Of a stretch of DNA of 64,000 nt, positions 7,193 through 16,675 are shown one piece after another. This stretch comes from an uncultured Bacteroidales bacterium. Lineage in GTDB: Bacteria; Bacteroidota; Bacteroidia; Bacteroidales; UBA932. The translations under genes were made by a program, and so were the position numbers. The notes below the pieces were generated by a model. It was given only the letters and a program-made list of their open reading frames with translations. It was not told where the DNA came from and did not search any database. The stretch is from assembly GCA_900316675.1 (NCBI GenBank), contig ONDR01000007.1, positions 102,022 through 166,021 of the forward strand, read 5' to 3'. Each line of letters starts with the position of its first letter. Positions within the stretch are counted from its first letter, which is position 1.

Positions 7193-9649
7193 ATGACCAT
7201 GAAACGAATAATGTTGATTTTTGCAGCCTCTGCAATGTTTGCAGTAGCAGGCTGCCAGAGTGAGAAGGAGCTTGCCCCTAAGGCAGAAGACAATCCCACT
7301 TACGATCCTGAAACCAACACGGTAAGAACCGAGTTTGTAATGAGTGTATCCACCGGAACCGGAAAGGATACAAAATCATCTGCAGATTATTCCCAGGTAA
7401 ACGGCAGGTTCCTTGGAATGGAGGCTGCCCACCTTCTTGCATACGATCTTCCGTACACCAGTACAGACAAAGGCCCCTTCTTCTACAAGCCTGTTAATGG
7501 CGGGGAGGCCGTTGCATGCAAGCGTGACTTCAACCTTGGAACTCTTATCGAGAGTAAAGGTATTACTTCAGAGCAGCAGTCCCGTACAGTTGAGCTTGCT
7601 CTGCCTCTGGGTACCAACTGTATATCCCTTTATGCCAAGGCTGCCAAGACAGCTTCTGATGACGAGCAGGGATGTACCATTCTTAGCGGAGACCCCAATG
7701 ACCTTACTACCCTTAAGTTCTCCCTGAAGCAGCGCCTTTCAAGCCAGGCGGCATTCGATGCAGGAGCCTTCGTATTCTCCAGGACCATCAATTACTTCCT
7801 TTGTGCCGGTCTTGTAAATGAGAATACTTTCTGGAATAATCCTACCGGAACTAAAGACAAATCTTACAAATTCTGGTACCCTATTCCATCTTCAGCAGTT
7901 GCTGCAAGCCTGCCGACAAATCCTGAAGACGGAGAAAAGGCTACAGGCAGTGATTCTGTTGAGTATACATATTATACCGGAGAACTTTCCTGGAAGCAGC
8001 TCGGAAGAATTTTTGATTATGCAAATGATAATATGGATTCTACCGACCCCGAGAAAGTTGTTTATACGGCAGATAATAAAAACCATTTTACCATGAACCC
8101 TTTGGGCGAGGTTATCGGCGAAGCTTACTCCCGTCTGACAACCATCAAGGCCAGCGACGACGGAAAGTATAAGGAACTTCGTGCGGGAAGTGCTCCTGAT
8201 GTGCTCCATACAATGAATGACCTGTATAATATCGTTGTAAAGGCTATTGAAGCAACTCCTACTTCATGGGAGGAATATGCAGTACAGCTTCTTGCCGAAG
8301 AGATTGCTACAAGAATGAAAAAATTCTTTACCGTAAATTCTGCGGGAGAAGCCGATTATCTGAGACTATCTAACGGTGCTATTGATATAGCAACGATGAA
8401 GGCAAACCTGATTGCATCCTGCTCGCCTACTGACTGGAGTAAATACGCAGACAGGGTAAACAACAACTTTGACGTATCTTATTTCTACGATACTCCGAAT
8501 GGCTATTATGGTTTCCCGGTGAATGTGGATCTGCCTTATGGCGCTGCTGTTTTGGTTTGTGACAAAAACGCAGACATAAAGGCAACCGACGCCTTCAGTT
8601 ATACAACCGATATCCCTGCTTACGGCTTAGGAGATGCTTATTTCCCTATCGCCAATTATCGCTACGAGCCTGAGCTTATGTATTGGGGCAACTCTCCTAT
8701 CAGGGTAAGCGACCAGGCAATGAAAGCATCGCAGTATCCTCCTACCCTCAGCACCTGGAATACAGACAGCTGGTGGAACGGCTGGGAGAAGAGATCATCC
8801 GTAAAATCCACTACCCGCAGCGTTGCAATGGAGAACAATATCAATTATGGTACTGCCCTTCTTGCCTCTACAGTCAAGTTCGCCGACGGTATCAGTGCCC
8901 TTAACGACAACAATGCCGCCCTTCATAAAGGCGAGGAAGACAACTCAATTCCTCTGAGTGATGTCAAGTTCCTTGTTACCGGTATTATCATCGGTGGTCA
9001 GCCTGGTGTTGTGGGTTGGGATTATACCCGTTATCCCGATTACGGTGCTTATGCCGGCATGACATACAATTCCGGTACCGGTCACTTCAATGTAACAGAG
9101 GAGACAAATTATGCCACCAACCCGTTTGACAAGATGATCTATGCCAGGGTTATGAGCCCCATCCAGATGGGTACCAAAAGCAACGTTGCATATACTCTTT
9201 GCTGGGATAACTATGATGCAACAAAGGGACCTGACGAGCAGAATGACGTTTATGTAGGCCTTGAGATCCTGAATCAGGGAGAGGCGTTCTGGGGAGAGAT
9301 GAACCTTGTACGTAAAAACGGTGTATTCTATCTTCTTGGTAAACTTGACATTTCAACTGCAATAGAAGCAGCAAGAGCATCCAATGCAGATGCTTTCAAG
9401 GATTTGAACCGTGATTACTACTGCTATCCTCCGTTCGATTCTGCAACAGGCAATACCATCAACGTTCCCCGCGTATTCATGCAGGACTATATGACAACGG
9501 CAGATCTTGTTATCGGTGCAGATGCTCTCAAACACGCTTATGTAACTGTTCCGGACCTTCGTACCGGTCAGGTATCCCTGGGTATGTCCATCGATGTAAG
9601 CTGGACTCCCGGTCTTGCATTCACAGTTAATATGGGTGAGACAGATTAA
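7193..9649 (+). CDS. Mfa1/FimA-type fimbrial subunit lipoprotein (stalk paralogue 2)
   Basis: This 818-residue paralogue of the preceding gene has lipobox AVAGC (Cys21). It shares DNPTYDPETNTVRTEFVMSV, RTVELALPLGTNCISLYAKA, STTRSVAMENNINYG, VTGIIIGGQPGVVGWD, and the terminal block VFMQDYMTTADLVIGADALK with AYVTVPDLRTG. ATG 7193 (MTMKR) was chosen because it gives a standard lipoprotein signal; a frame open further upstream runs inside the previous gene. It is separated from the first paralogue by 43 nt. Having two close paralogues in tandem suggests duplication, either alternative stalk subunits or different positions in one filament. Confidence 0.75.
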   Translation: MTMKRIMLIFAASAMFAVAGCQSEKELAPKAEDNPTYDPETNTVRTEFVMSVSTGTGKDTKSSADYSQVNGRFLGMEAAHLLAYDLPYTSTDKGPFFYKPVNGGEAVACKRDFNLGTLIESKGITSEQQSRTVELALPLGTNCISLYAKAAKTASDDEQGCTILSGDPNDLTTLKFSLKQRLSSQAAFDAGAFVFSRTINYFLCAGLVNENTFWNNPTGTKDKSYKFWYPIPSSAVAASLPTNPEDGEKATGSDSVEYTYYTGELSWKQLGRIFDYANDNMDSTDPEKVVYTADNKNHFTMNPLGEVIGEAYSRLTTIKASDDGKYKELRAGSAPDVLHTMNDLYNIVVKAIEATPTSWEEYAVQLLAEEIATRMKKFFTVNSAGEADYLRLSNGAIDIATMKANLIASCSPTDWSKYADRVNNNFDVSYFYDTPNGYYGFPVNVDLPYGAAVLVCDKNADIKATDAFSYTTDIPAYGLGDAYFPIANYRYEPELMYWGNSPIRVSDQAMKASQYPPTLSTWNTDSWWNGWEKRSSVKSTTRSVAMENNINYGTALLASTVKFADGISALNDNNAALHKGEEDNSIPLSDVKFLVTGIIIGGQPGVVGWDYTRYPDYGAYAGMTYNSGTGHFNVTEETNYATNPFDKMIYARVMSPIQMGTKSNVAYTLCWDNYDATKGPDEQNDVYVGLEILNQGEAFWGEMNLVRKNGVFYLLGKLDISTAIEAARASNADAFKDLNRDYYCYPPFDSATGNTINVPRVFMQDYMTTADLVIGADALKHAYVTVPDLRTGQVSLGMSIDVSWTPGLAFTVNMGETD

Positions 9650-9675
9650 TTATGATTAATCATTTGATTTGACAA

Positions 9676-10713
9676 GTGACATCTTTGATTAAATATTTTG
9701 GCCTTCTGTGCTTCGGGGCTGCAATGGTTTCTGCCTGCAGCCTCGTAGACGAGGACCTGTCTGATTGCGAGGCTGATTTCAACGTAGATTACGAGTTGCG
9801 CCTGATAACCAATATGACCACCGAACTGCAGACGCAGCTTTCGCTTGATACGGACATATCGGTTTCCAATGCGCTGCGCAGTTATCTGAGCGGTGTGTTC
9901 ACGGACTATGCCCACGATGTGGACCTGAGTTTCTATGATGTAGAGGCAGATTCGCTGCGCCTGCACCATGAGTCCCATATCATGGACGCAACCCAGTCCA
10001 GCTACACCCTGCACATTCCGGTAAGGCAGTACATGCACCTTGCGTTGGCCAATTTGTCAAAGAACAACCTGCTCTCTTTACAGCAGGATGATTATTGTCA
10101 CAAGTCAATCATAGCCCAGGACAAGAGCGATACAATCTCTACTCACACGGTAGGATTGTTCTCTGCCCGCCTGCCGATGGATATCGTGGCAGACAGGGAC
10201 CAGAGGTTCGATGTGCGTCTGTACATTGTAAACTGCGCTTCTTCACTGGTGATAGACACCGTCGGCAGTGGAATCAAGGATATGAAGCTGTATATGAAGG
10301 GCTTTGCCACAGACTTCAGCGTCTGCGACAGCCTTTACCACTTCAATTACCGCAACGGTAAGGAGCAGGTGGTGGTGGCAGATCGCGTCAAGATAGACGA
10401 GCCCGGCCGTATGTGCTTCGCATCCGTGAATTTCCCGTCAAAGGGAGTCGATACCAAAGTTATCATCGACCAGCCTTTCGTTACTGAAGATGCAAACGAG
10501 GCCCTGTGGCAGATGGTGGCTTATGTCAAGCTTAAGGATGGCACTGTAACTGAAAATATAATAGGTATAAGGAAACCCCTTCTCCCCGGTCAGTTCATGG
10601 TCCTGACGGGAAAGGTAAAGGACAATGGAACCTTTGTTCCTGAAGATTCCTCAGTGGGAGTGTCTGTAACGCTTGACTGGCAATCCGGAATCCACGGACA
10701 TGTAGAGTTTTAG
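9676..10713 (+). CDS. FimB/Mfa2-family fimbrial anchor lipoprotein
   Basis: This 345-residue lipoprotein has lipobox VSAC (Cys21) followed by SLVDEDLSDCEADFNVDYEL, the typical N-terminus of FimB/Mfa2 (DUF1812) proteins: acidic residues, DLSDC, then a beta strand. The family anchors the fimbria to the outer membrane and limits its length. The C-terminal strand pattern VSVTLDWQSGIHGHVEF fits. The start is GTG at 9676; no ATG in frame precedes it, and the first internal ATG would remove the signal sequence. It lies 26 nt after stalk paralogue 2 and 3 nt before the next pilin gene, so it is almost certainly co-transcribed. Confidence 0.75.
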   Translation: MTSLIKYFGLLCFGAAMVSACSLVDEDLSDCEADFNVDYELRLITNMTTELQTQLSLDTDISVSNALRSYLSGVFTDYAHDVDLSFYDVEADSLRLHHESHIMDATQSSYTLHIPVRQYMHLALANLSKNNLLSLQQDDYCHKSIIAQDKSDTISTHTVGLFSARLPMDIVADRDQRFDVRLYIVNCASSLVIDTVGSGIKDMKLYMKGFATDFSVCDSLYHFNYRNGKEQVVVADRVKIDEPGRMCFASVNFPSKGVDTKVIIDQPFVTEDANEALWQMVAYVKLKDGTVTENIIGIRKPLLPGQFMVLTGKVKDNGTFVPEDSSVGVSVTLDWQSGIHGHVEF

Positions 10714-10716
10714 CGG

Positions 10717-12675
10717 ATGTTATTCAAGAGTATCATAGGAATAGGGTTAACGGCCCTTGCTCTGACGGCTTGTACTAAGGCCGGCAGCGGCGAGTCCGGC
10801 AGTAATTCCGGCGAGGTCGAGAGGGTTCCCGTAAACTTTGCTCTGTCGGTCGGTGGCGTTTCTTCCGGCACCAAGGCCGATGTCAGCAAGCTCCTGGAAC
10901 TTGCCGCAACACCCGGCTTCCGCGGTCTCTCTTCAGTGAGGGTTATTCCATTTGGTTCGGCCATATCCGGCAGTTCTGAATCACTTGACTGGATACACAG
11001 CTTGCCGGCTATTTCCAATGATGAAGACATGTATGCATCTCAGGATGGTTATACCTATCATCATGGCCTTGTCAAGGGTAACAATGCCCACCTTTATACC
11101 GGAGCCGACGCCGACCTCCCTTTAGGTACAACGCACGTTCTGGTGTATGCTCACCCGGCAAATGTCCTTCCGTCATCGAATGCTACAGAACAGAAAATCA
11201 AGCATTTTAACGGCTCTGTTATTGAAAACGGTCTGGCAGCAAAGACAATAATCAACACGTCTGATGTGACTTTTTCTCCGGATCCTATTATTTCCGGTAC
11301 AGTCCCTGCTGCGGCTCAGAGCATTGCCGATGCACTCAACACAATTGCATCGGAAGCATCTTTTACCCAGTCATACTTTTATAAGAAGAATGATGTCTGG
11401 TATTCGTCCAGTGTTGCTGTTAACTGGAGTACCGTCGGCAGTCAGGAGCTTAATGACGCTTTCAAGACCTTTACAAACTCCGGAGAACTGACAACCGGTG
11501 CCGGTGAAAATGTAAAATACCTTATAGCCGATCTGTATTCAAAGCTCAGCAATTATCAAAGCGAAAACACCAATACTTACAAGCATGTTGCCGGAACAGA
11601 AGAATACGATGCAATGCTTGCAGAGAACGGAACGGAAAAGCTCACCTACGCGATTATGTACAACAGGTTGAGGGATATACTGCTTGCAAGAATCCAGCAA
11701 CTTGTAGACACTGATATAATCAGTATAGATACAGACGGATCGGTGACATTTACAAACTCCGGGATGAATACATATCCCGAAGCACTTGGTTTGCCGGCCG
11801 GCTCTGCCGTATTGCGTTGGGACGGCAGCAGATTTGTGGTAGTAACCGAGGCCCTGGACGGCGTGGCACCTATTGACAGGTACTGTTATATGCCGTCTCT
11901 GTACTTCTATTCCAAATCTGCCATCAGCACTTCGGCCGATACGGATATATACCATCTGTATGATTACAAGGGCAGCAGTACCAATTGGAATTCTGTGTTG
12001 TCACAGTATCGTTCCGGTAAAAAAATAACAAAAAGAACGGCCTCTGTGGCAATTGACGAACCCCTGCAGTATGGTTTTGGCTTGCTGGTAGTTACCATTA
12101 AGGCTGCAGATGAGACGCTCTCCGACAACGATAACAGTGCCCTTACATACTGCACGGCAGAGGGTAAGAATTTCCCCGTTACCGGAATAATCGTGGGTGG
12201 CCAGTACAGGCAGAAATATGACTTTTCACCGGATGCGACTACCACAGAGTACTACATGTACGACAAAGAGATGCCGAAGGACAGCTACAATAAGCCGACA
12301 GTATTTCTTACAACAGAAAAATCGGAAGAGATTAGGACCCTGGTATTCCCGACGGTAATAGATTCAGACGTTTATTTCTTCCTGGAATTCAGGAACGACA
12401 GCGATAAATCTTTCCATGGTGCCGAAGGTATCATTATGCCGGGCAGCCACTTCTACCTGGCAGGAAAACTTGAGAAACCATCGGCTGCAGATAAAGCCGA
12501 AGGCTTGAATAGTGTGATAATGCCGGATCACTTTACTACGGTAAACTGTGTTGTAAGCACCATGGAAAACGCCCATATCTCTGTCCCGGAACTGGGTAAT
12601 CCCCAGCTTGCATTGGGCTTACAGACAGAAACAGGCTGGATTCATTCAGCTGCTTCATACATTGTTTTGGATTAG
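10717..12675 (+). CDS. Mfa-type fimbrial subunit lipoprotein (paralogue 3)
   Basis: This 652-residue lipoprotein has lipobox LTAC (Cys19). It shows the same end-to-end plan as the two larger pilins but is shorter: VPVNFALSVGGVSSGTKAD, GFRGLSSVRVIPFG, RTASVAIDEPLQYGFGLLV, FPVTGIIVGGQY, HFYLAGKLEKPS, AHISVPELGNPQLALGL and a final tryptophan strand. It follows the anchor gene by 3 nt and precedes the next gene by 2 nt. Its position after the anchor, where minor subunits usually sit, suggests an accessory or adaptor pilin rather than the main stalk (inference). Confidence 0.7.
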   Translation: MLFKSIIGIGLTALALTACTKAGSGESGSNSGEVERVPVNFALSVGGVSSGTKADVSKLLELAATPGFRGLSSVRVIPFGSAISGSSESLDWIHSLPAISNDEDMYASQDGYTYHHGLVKGNNAHLYTGADADLPLGTTHVLVYAHPANVLPSSNATEQKIKHFNGSVIENGLAAKTIINTSDVTFSPDPIISGTVPAAAQSIADALNTIASEASFTQSYFYKKNDVWYSSSVAVNWSTVGSQELNDAFKTFTNSGELTTGAGENVKYLIADLYSKLSNYQSENTNTYKHVAGTEEYDAMLAENGTEKLTYAIMYNRLRDILLARIQQLVDTDIISIDTDGSVTFTNSGMNTYPEALGLPAGSAVLRWDGSRFVVVTEALDGVAPIDRYCYMPSLYFYSKSAISTSADTDIYHLYDYKGSSTNWNSVLSQYRSGKKITKRTASVAIDEPLQYGFGLLVVTIKAADETLSDNDNSALTYCTAEGKNFPVTGIIVGGQYRQKYDFSPDATTTEYYMYDKEMPKDSYNKPTVFLTTEKSEEIRTLVFPTVIDSDVYFFLEFRNDSDKSFHGAEGIIMPGSHFYLAGKLEKPSAADKAEGLNSVIMPDHFTTVNCVVSTMENAHISVPELGNPQLALGLQTETGWIHSAASYIVLD

Positions 12676-12677
12676 GA

Positions 12678-14234
12678 ATGAATTGTAAAAGATTCATATT
12701 AGCTATAGTCGCAGGATTGACGCTTCTCTCCTGCAATAAACGCGCTTCGGATATTGTATCGGAAGAGCCTACGATAGGCGTTTCCGTTGAATTCCCTGCG
12801 CTTGTCCAGTCCAAGGCTACGGCAGGTACTCTGCCGGCATCGGATCTGGAAAATGCGATTCTCAGTCTTTCCGTATGGGTTTATGAGAGCGACAGTCATA
12901 CACTTGTGACTTCAAAGGCAATACCGGCATCGGATTTTCCTCCGGCAGGCGGAGTGCGCAAGTATTCCCTTCCGGTATCTACGACTTTTGCCGAGTCCCG
13001 CCCACAAGTAGACATCTTTGCCCTTGTAAATGCGGCATCCATTGGCTGTGAAGGCTTGAACGCCGATCCTGAATCGGGAGCGGTTGCAACTTGGAAAGAA
13101 CTGAACGACGCATATTTCGGAAGGGATGCTCTTAAAGACTATTTCGGAATTACCGGAAGTGATAAACCCGTTAAAACCATAGACCCCCAGAAGGGCCTGC
13201 CTATGAGTGGTTTGGCCAGGAATCTTTCTGTTGAAGGCCAGGCTCCAGTATTGAAGATAGAGACTCTCAAGATTAAGAGGGCTGTTTCCAGAATGCGTTT
13301 TGTGTTCTGTAAAACCAAGAAAGAGGGAAACACAGACGCGGTTACCATAGAGCGCGTAAGGCTGGCGGGCAACCAGATTCCTGTCAACGAGTACGTATTT
13401 ACAAATACTGCTTCAGGAATTGTCGTAGACGATGACGACTCTGACGGAGATGATACATATGAAGTAGAACCTTTCGATATATTGGATCCGGCCCATCATC
13501 TGACAACTATAGCAGAGAATGAGGCTCCTGAAAACTATATTTATGTAAATCAGGACCCTTTGGCGTATGAGAACCTTATCAACGATGCGGTAGACTCCGA
13601 TCTGCTTACAGATTTAGGTTATATTTACTTCCGGGAAAGCGATAAAAGGCTTATCGGTTGGATAACATACACGGTGAACGGCAATGTAAAAACCAGGGAG
13701 TTTACAATGGGCTCAGTCGGCGATTTCGCCCGTAATCACACTTGGACTCTCCTTGGCTTCTTCGTAAGCGGAAGCAACCTTCAGCTGGCCGTGAGCGTTG
13801 TGCCGTGGGACTATAATTTCAATACGGTCAATTTTACAGACCAGGCCGTTTCCATTTCTTCAAAATTCTCTGTCGACGAAGAAGAGAATAAGGAAGCGGC
13901 TAAGATTACAATGACGTCTAAAGACCATTATGACGTTAAAATTTTGAGTGGACAAACGGCAAAGGGGCGTTTGTATATTACTACTCCGGTAGGAGGAAAC
14001 CTTATGATCAGGCCTGAGGGTGATGCTCCGTTCTTTACTGTAACTCCGGATATTGCCAAGATTTCGCCTACCGAAAATGGTGGCAGGATAGACATTATGG
14101 TGCGTAAAAACCCTAACGTCACCAGCGGCTTTTCCGGGAAATCCATCACGCTGTCGTTCTCTGTAGAGATTGGCGAACGTACAATCGAGGCCAATTCAGA
14201 GGCGATTGACAAAGTTTACACGTTTGTACTATGA
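12678..14234 (+). CDS. FimA/Mfa-like fimbrial lipoprotein (minor subunit)
   Basis: This 518-residue lipoprotein has a lipobox ending in SC19 (LTLLSC). The first half resembles FimA-type pilins: TIGVSVEFPALVQSKATAG, ILSLSVWVYESDSHTLVTSK, SLPVSTTFAESRPQVDIFAL. It also has KIKRAVSRMRFVFC, where the lysine/arginine-rich segment precedes a core strand. The middle carries NHTWTLLGFFVSGSNLQLAV, common in Bacteroidales adhesin-like fimbrial proteins. The C-terminal third looks like an added beta-rich domain. It overlaps the next gene by 4 nt (ATGA), which implies translational coupling. It is likely a minor or adaptor subunit; the exact role is unknown. Confidence 0.65.
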   Translation: MNCKRFILAIVAGLTLLSCNKRASDIVSEEPTIGVSVEFPALVQSKATAGTLPASDLENAILSLSVWVYESDSHTLVTSKAIPASDFPPAGGVRKYSLPVSTTFAESRPQVDIFALVNAASIGCEGLNADPESGAVATWKELNDAYFGRDALKDYFGITGSDKPVKTIDPQKGLPMSGLARNLSVEGQAPVLKIETLKIKRAVSRMRFVFCKTKKEGNTDAVTIERVRLAGNQIPVNEYVFTNTASGIVVDDDDSDGDDTYEVEPFDILDPAHHLTTIAENEAPENYIYVNQDPLAYENLINDAVDSDLLTDLGYIYFRESDKRLIGWITYTVNGNVKTREFTMGSVGDFARNHTWTLLGFFVSGSNLQLAVSVVPWDYNFNTVNFTDQAVSISSKFSVDEEENKEAAKITMTSKDHYDVKILSGQTAKGRLYITTPVGGNLMIRPEGDAPFFTVTPDIAKISPTENGGRIDIMVRKNPNVTSGFSGKSITLSFSVEIGERTIEANSEAIDKVYTFVL

Positions 14235-16675
14235 TGCGAAGGCTTTCATATATATTGCTTTTTGTCCTTTTTGCCGCTTCTTGCGCCAAGGAGGGCAGGA
14301 TGGAGCCGTGGGATGGCCCAGTCATAGAGCTGACGCTTGTAAGTGACGATCTTCTTACATCCAAGGCCGGTTCTGCCGGAACCCAGGATGGAGATGATGA
14401 TTATAACGAGAACATAATCACCCACGTAGACTTCTTTTTCTACCCTGACGGAAAGACGGATCAGCCTGCGACATATCATATCCGCAAGACATCCGGAAAA
14501 AGGCGTAGCGACGTATTCCGCCTTGAGATGGATTGGGAAACCATAAACGAGAAATTGTTCCCGCACGAAGGCGATATCCGCTCATGTACGGTAATTGCCT
14601 ATGCAAACTATCCGTCGGTGATTGTTACGGACGAAACCGACCTTTCAGGGACCACGATACAGCATTTGAATTCTCTTCCGATAGAAACGGATTTCGTAAA
14701 ATCAGGAGGATCAAGCCATTTCCAGACTGATTTTATCATGAGCGGAGCCGTGGCTCTTTCCCTCAGGGGAAGGAATCAGGTAATTGCCGCCGCCGGAACA
14801 ATCCAGCTCACCAGGTACGCATCCAAGCTTACAGTGGGCGTAAATGTGGCAACGCAGGTGAGTGTAGGCAAAGAGGTCTGGAAGCCGATGCTCAGCGGTA
14901 TGGAAATATACCTTGTAAACGGTGTTAAAAACGCCACCCTTGGTGGAGAGACATCGGAACCGAAGTATTTCTCTTATAGGGCGAATCCTATGAAATTCGC
15001 CTATGAAGACGGTGATAATTTGCGCTTTTACTTCGAGAAAGACGGAGATTTTTACAATACCTTCCCGATGTATATGTATCCCCAGCACTGGGATTATGGT
15101 TCTACGGAGAGCCCTCGTACAGAGCCATACCTGAAACTGGTGGTTCCTTGGGTGCGTCAGGCCGATCCGGACGAAGGTATTTCCAGCACACAGAAACAGT
15201 TCTACTACAAGATTGTGATTCCTGATGACAGCAGAACAGAGTATCGCCGTTCTTTCGTGCGAAACAACTGGTATCATATAAATGTGGTAGTAGGTATTCT
15301 TGGCGCTGAGACTGACGAGGCCGTTGTGGATGTAAGCGGATGGTGCTATGTCTTTGACTGGCAGGATAAGGACATGGTAATCAAGCACGCACAGATTGGC
15401 AACGCCCGTTATCTTTCTACCGACAGGAATGAATATAAACTGTATAACATATCTTCCGAGGTCGATCTCTCCTATGTAAGTTCACATCCGATAGAGATAG
15501 CCGACATACGCGCTACGCGTCCTTACTACGGCACAGTGGAAGCAAATAAAAATAAGGTAGATCTTGGCGGTACAGTAAAAGCAGCCGGAGACAATGACTC
15601 CCACGGCTATAAAAAAGGAATGAAGTATCTGGAATATAGCCTTGCACAGCGTAAAACCATTATGAAGAATCTGACGGGTAAGGAAGTGGACTGGCTTCAG
15701 GTTTCCGAAACGTCATCGGTGATAGAATTCTACCATCCGCTGATTAACGACTATACGGATCCTCTATTTGACTATTCTCCTTATACCATCACGTATACTA
15801 TCTATCACGCCGACCATAAGGATGATGCAACATATGTAAGACATCAGAAATTAGTCCAAACCTCCGGTATCTACATTGAGTCTACTCCCAATCCGGATAC
15901 AAAGACGAATGGCCTCCCGGATCACTGGGGCTACGTTTATGTAGATAATGACCAGCTTACAAGGGCCAGGTTCGAGGCGGATAATGCAAACTGGAAGACC
16001 GACAATGCTTATAGACTGGAAAATATCTGGCGCGTTGTCCATTATTCCAGCGGCGGTACCGACATGTACAAGGTTAACGTTACCGTGCTGCCGGAAAGTG
16101 ATGGTTTTGTGATTGGAGACCCCCGTCAGGACGACGAAGATAATCTCAGAAGTTTCAGAGATGCTCCTTATGTTACTGTTGACAGTGATGGAAATTATGT
16201 GGATCATCCTGACGATACAAGAACCTTGCAGCATTATTATCCTACAGAGGCCTCCGACCGAACAAAGGATATGGTGGCACCGTCTTTCCGTATCTCTACA
16301 AAGTACAGTGGTACCGAGTACGATGGAACCCCGTTGGAGCAGGCAAAATACCGCTGTGCTTCTTTCCAGGAAAACGGCTATCCGGCAGGACGCTGGAGGC
16401 TTCCTACAATGGGTGAAATCCGCTTTGTCTCACAGCTTTCGGCAAACGGAGTCTTTGAATGGCAGTTCAGCGGAAAATATTGGTCGGCCAATGGTGCGGT
16501 TAACGTGGATAAAAACAATAAAACGGTAACGCCGATCACGACTAATATTGCACTTATACGTTGCGTATATGATACCTGGTATTGGGGAGACGAACAGATA
16601 CCGACCCCCGGTAGGCCTGGATCTACGAATATCAACGAGTATAATGAATTCAGATGGGCGGATGCAAAGCGATGA
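14231..16675 (+). CDS. Large fimbria-associated lipoprotein with C-terminal WRLP (FISUMP/lectin-like) domain
   Basis: This 814-residue lipoprotein has lipobox AASC (Cys18). Its N-terminal fimbrial-type domain includes VIELTLVSDDLLTSKAG, ITHVDFFFYPDG and SCTVIAYANYP. The middle has TEYRRSFVRNNWYHINVVVG and VVDVSGWCYVFDWQDKD, which resemble tip-proximal fimbrial proteins that add a second structural domain. The last 110 residues hold AGRWRLPTMGEIRFVSQL, YWSANG and ALIRCVYDTWYWGDEQ, the pattern of FISUMP/DUF1566-like C-type-lectin-fold domains. The domain could be a ligand-binding tip (inference). The gene overlaps both neighbours by 4 nt. Confidence 0.6.
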   Translation: MMRRLSYILLFVLFAASCAKEGRMEPWDGPVIELTLVSDDLLTSKAGSAGTQDGDDDYNENIITHVDFFFYPDGKTDQPATYHIRKTSGKRRSDVFRLEMDWETINEKLFPHEGDIRSCTVIAYANYPSVIVTDETDLSGTTIQHLNSLPIETDFVKSGGSSHFQTDFIMSGAVALSLRGRNQVIAAAGTIQLTRYASKLTVGVNVATQVSVGKEVWKPMLSGMEIYLVNGVKNATLGGETSEPKYFSYRANPMKFAYEDGDNLRFYFEKDGDFYNTFPMYMYPQHWDYGSTESPRTEPYLKLVVPWVRQADPDEGISSTQKQFYYKIVIPDDSRTEYRRSFVRNNWYHINVVVGILGAETDEAVVDVSGWCYVFDWQDKDMVIKHAQIGNARYLSTDRNEYKLYNISSEVDLSYVSSHPIEIADIRATRPYYGTVEANKNKVDLGGTVKAAGDNDSHGYKKGMKYLEYSLAQRKTIMKNLTGKEVDWLQVSETSSVIEFYHPLINDYTDPLFDYSPYTITYTIYHADHKDDATYVRHQKLVQTSGIYIESTPNPDTKTNGLPDHWGYVYVDNDQLTRARFEADNANWKTDNAYRLENIWRVVHYSSGGTDMYKVNVTVLPESDGFVIGDPRQDDEDNLRSFRDAPYVTVDSDGNYVDHPDDTRTLQHYYPTEASDRTKDMVAPSFRISTKYSGTEYDGTPLEQAKYRCASFQENGYPAGRWRLPTMGEIRFVSQLSANGVFEWQFSGKYWSANGAVNVDKNNKTVTPITTNIALIRCVYDTWYWGDEQIPTPGRPGSTNINEYNEFRWADAKR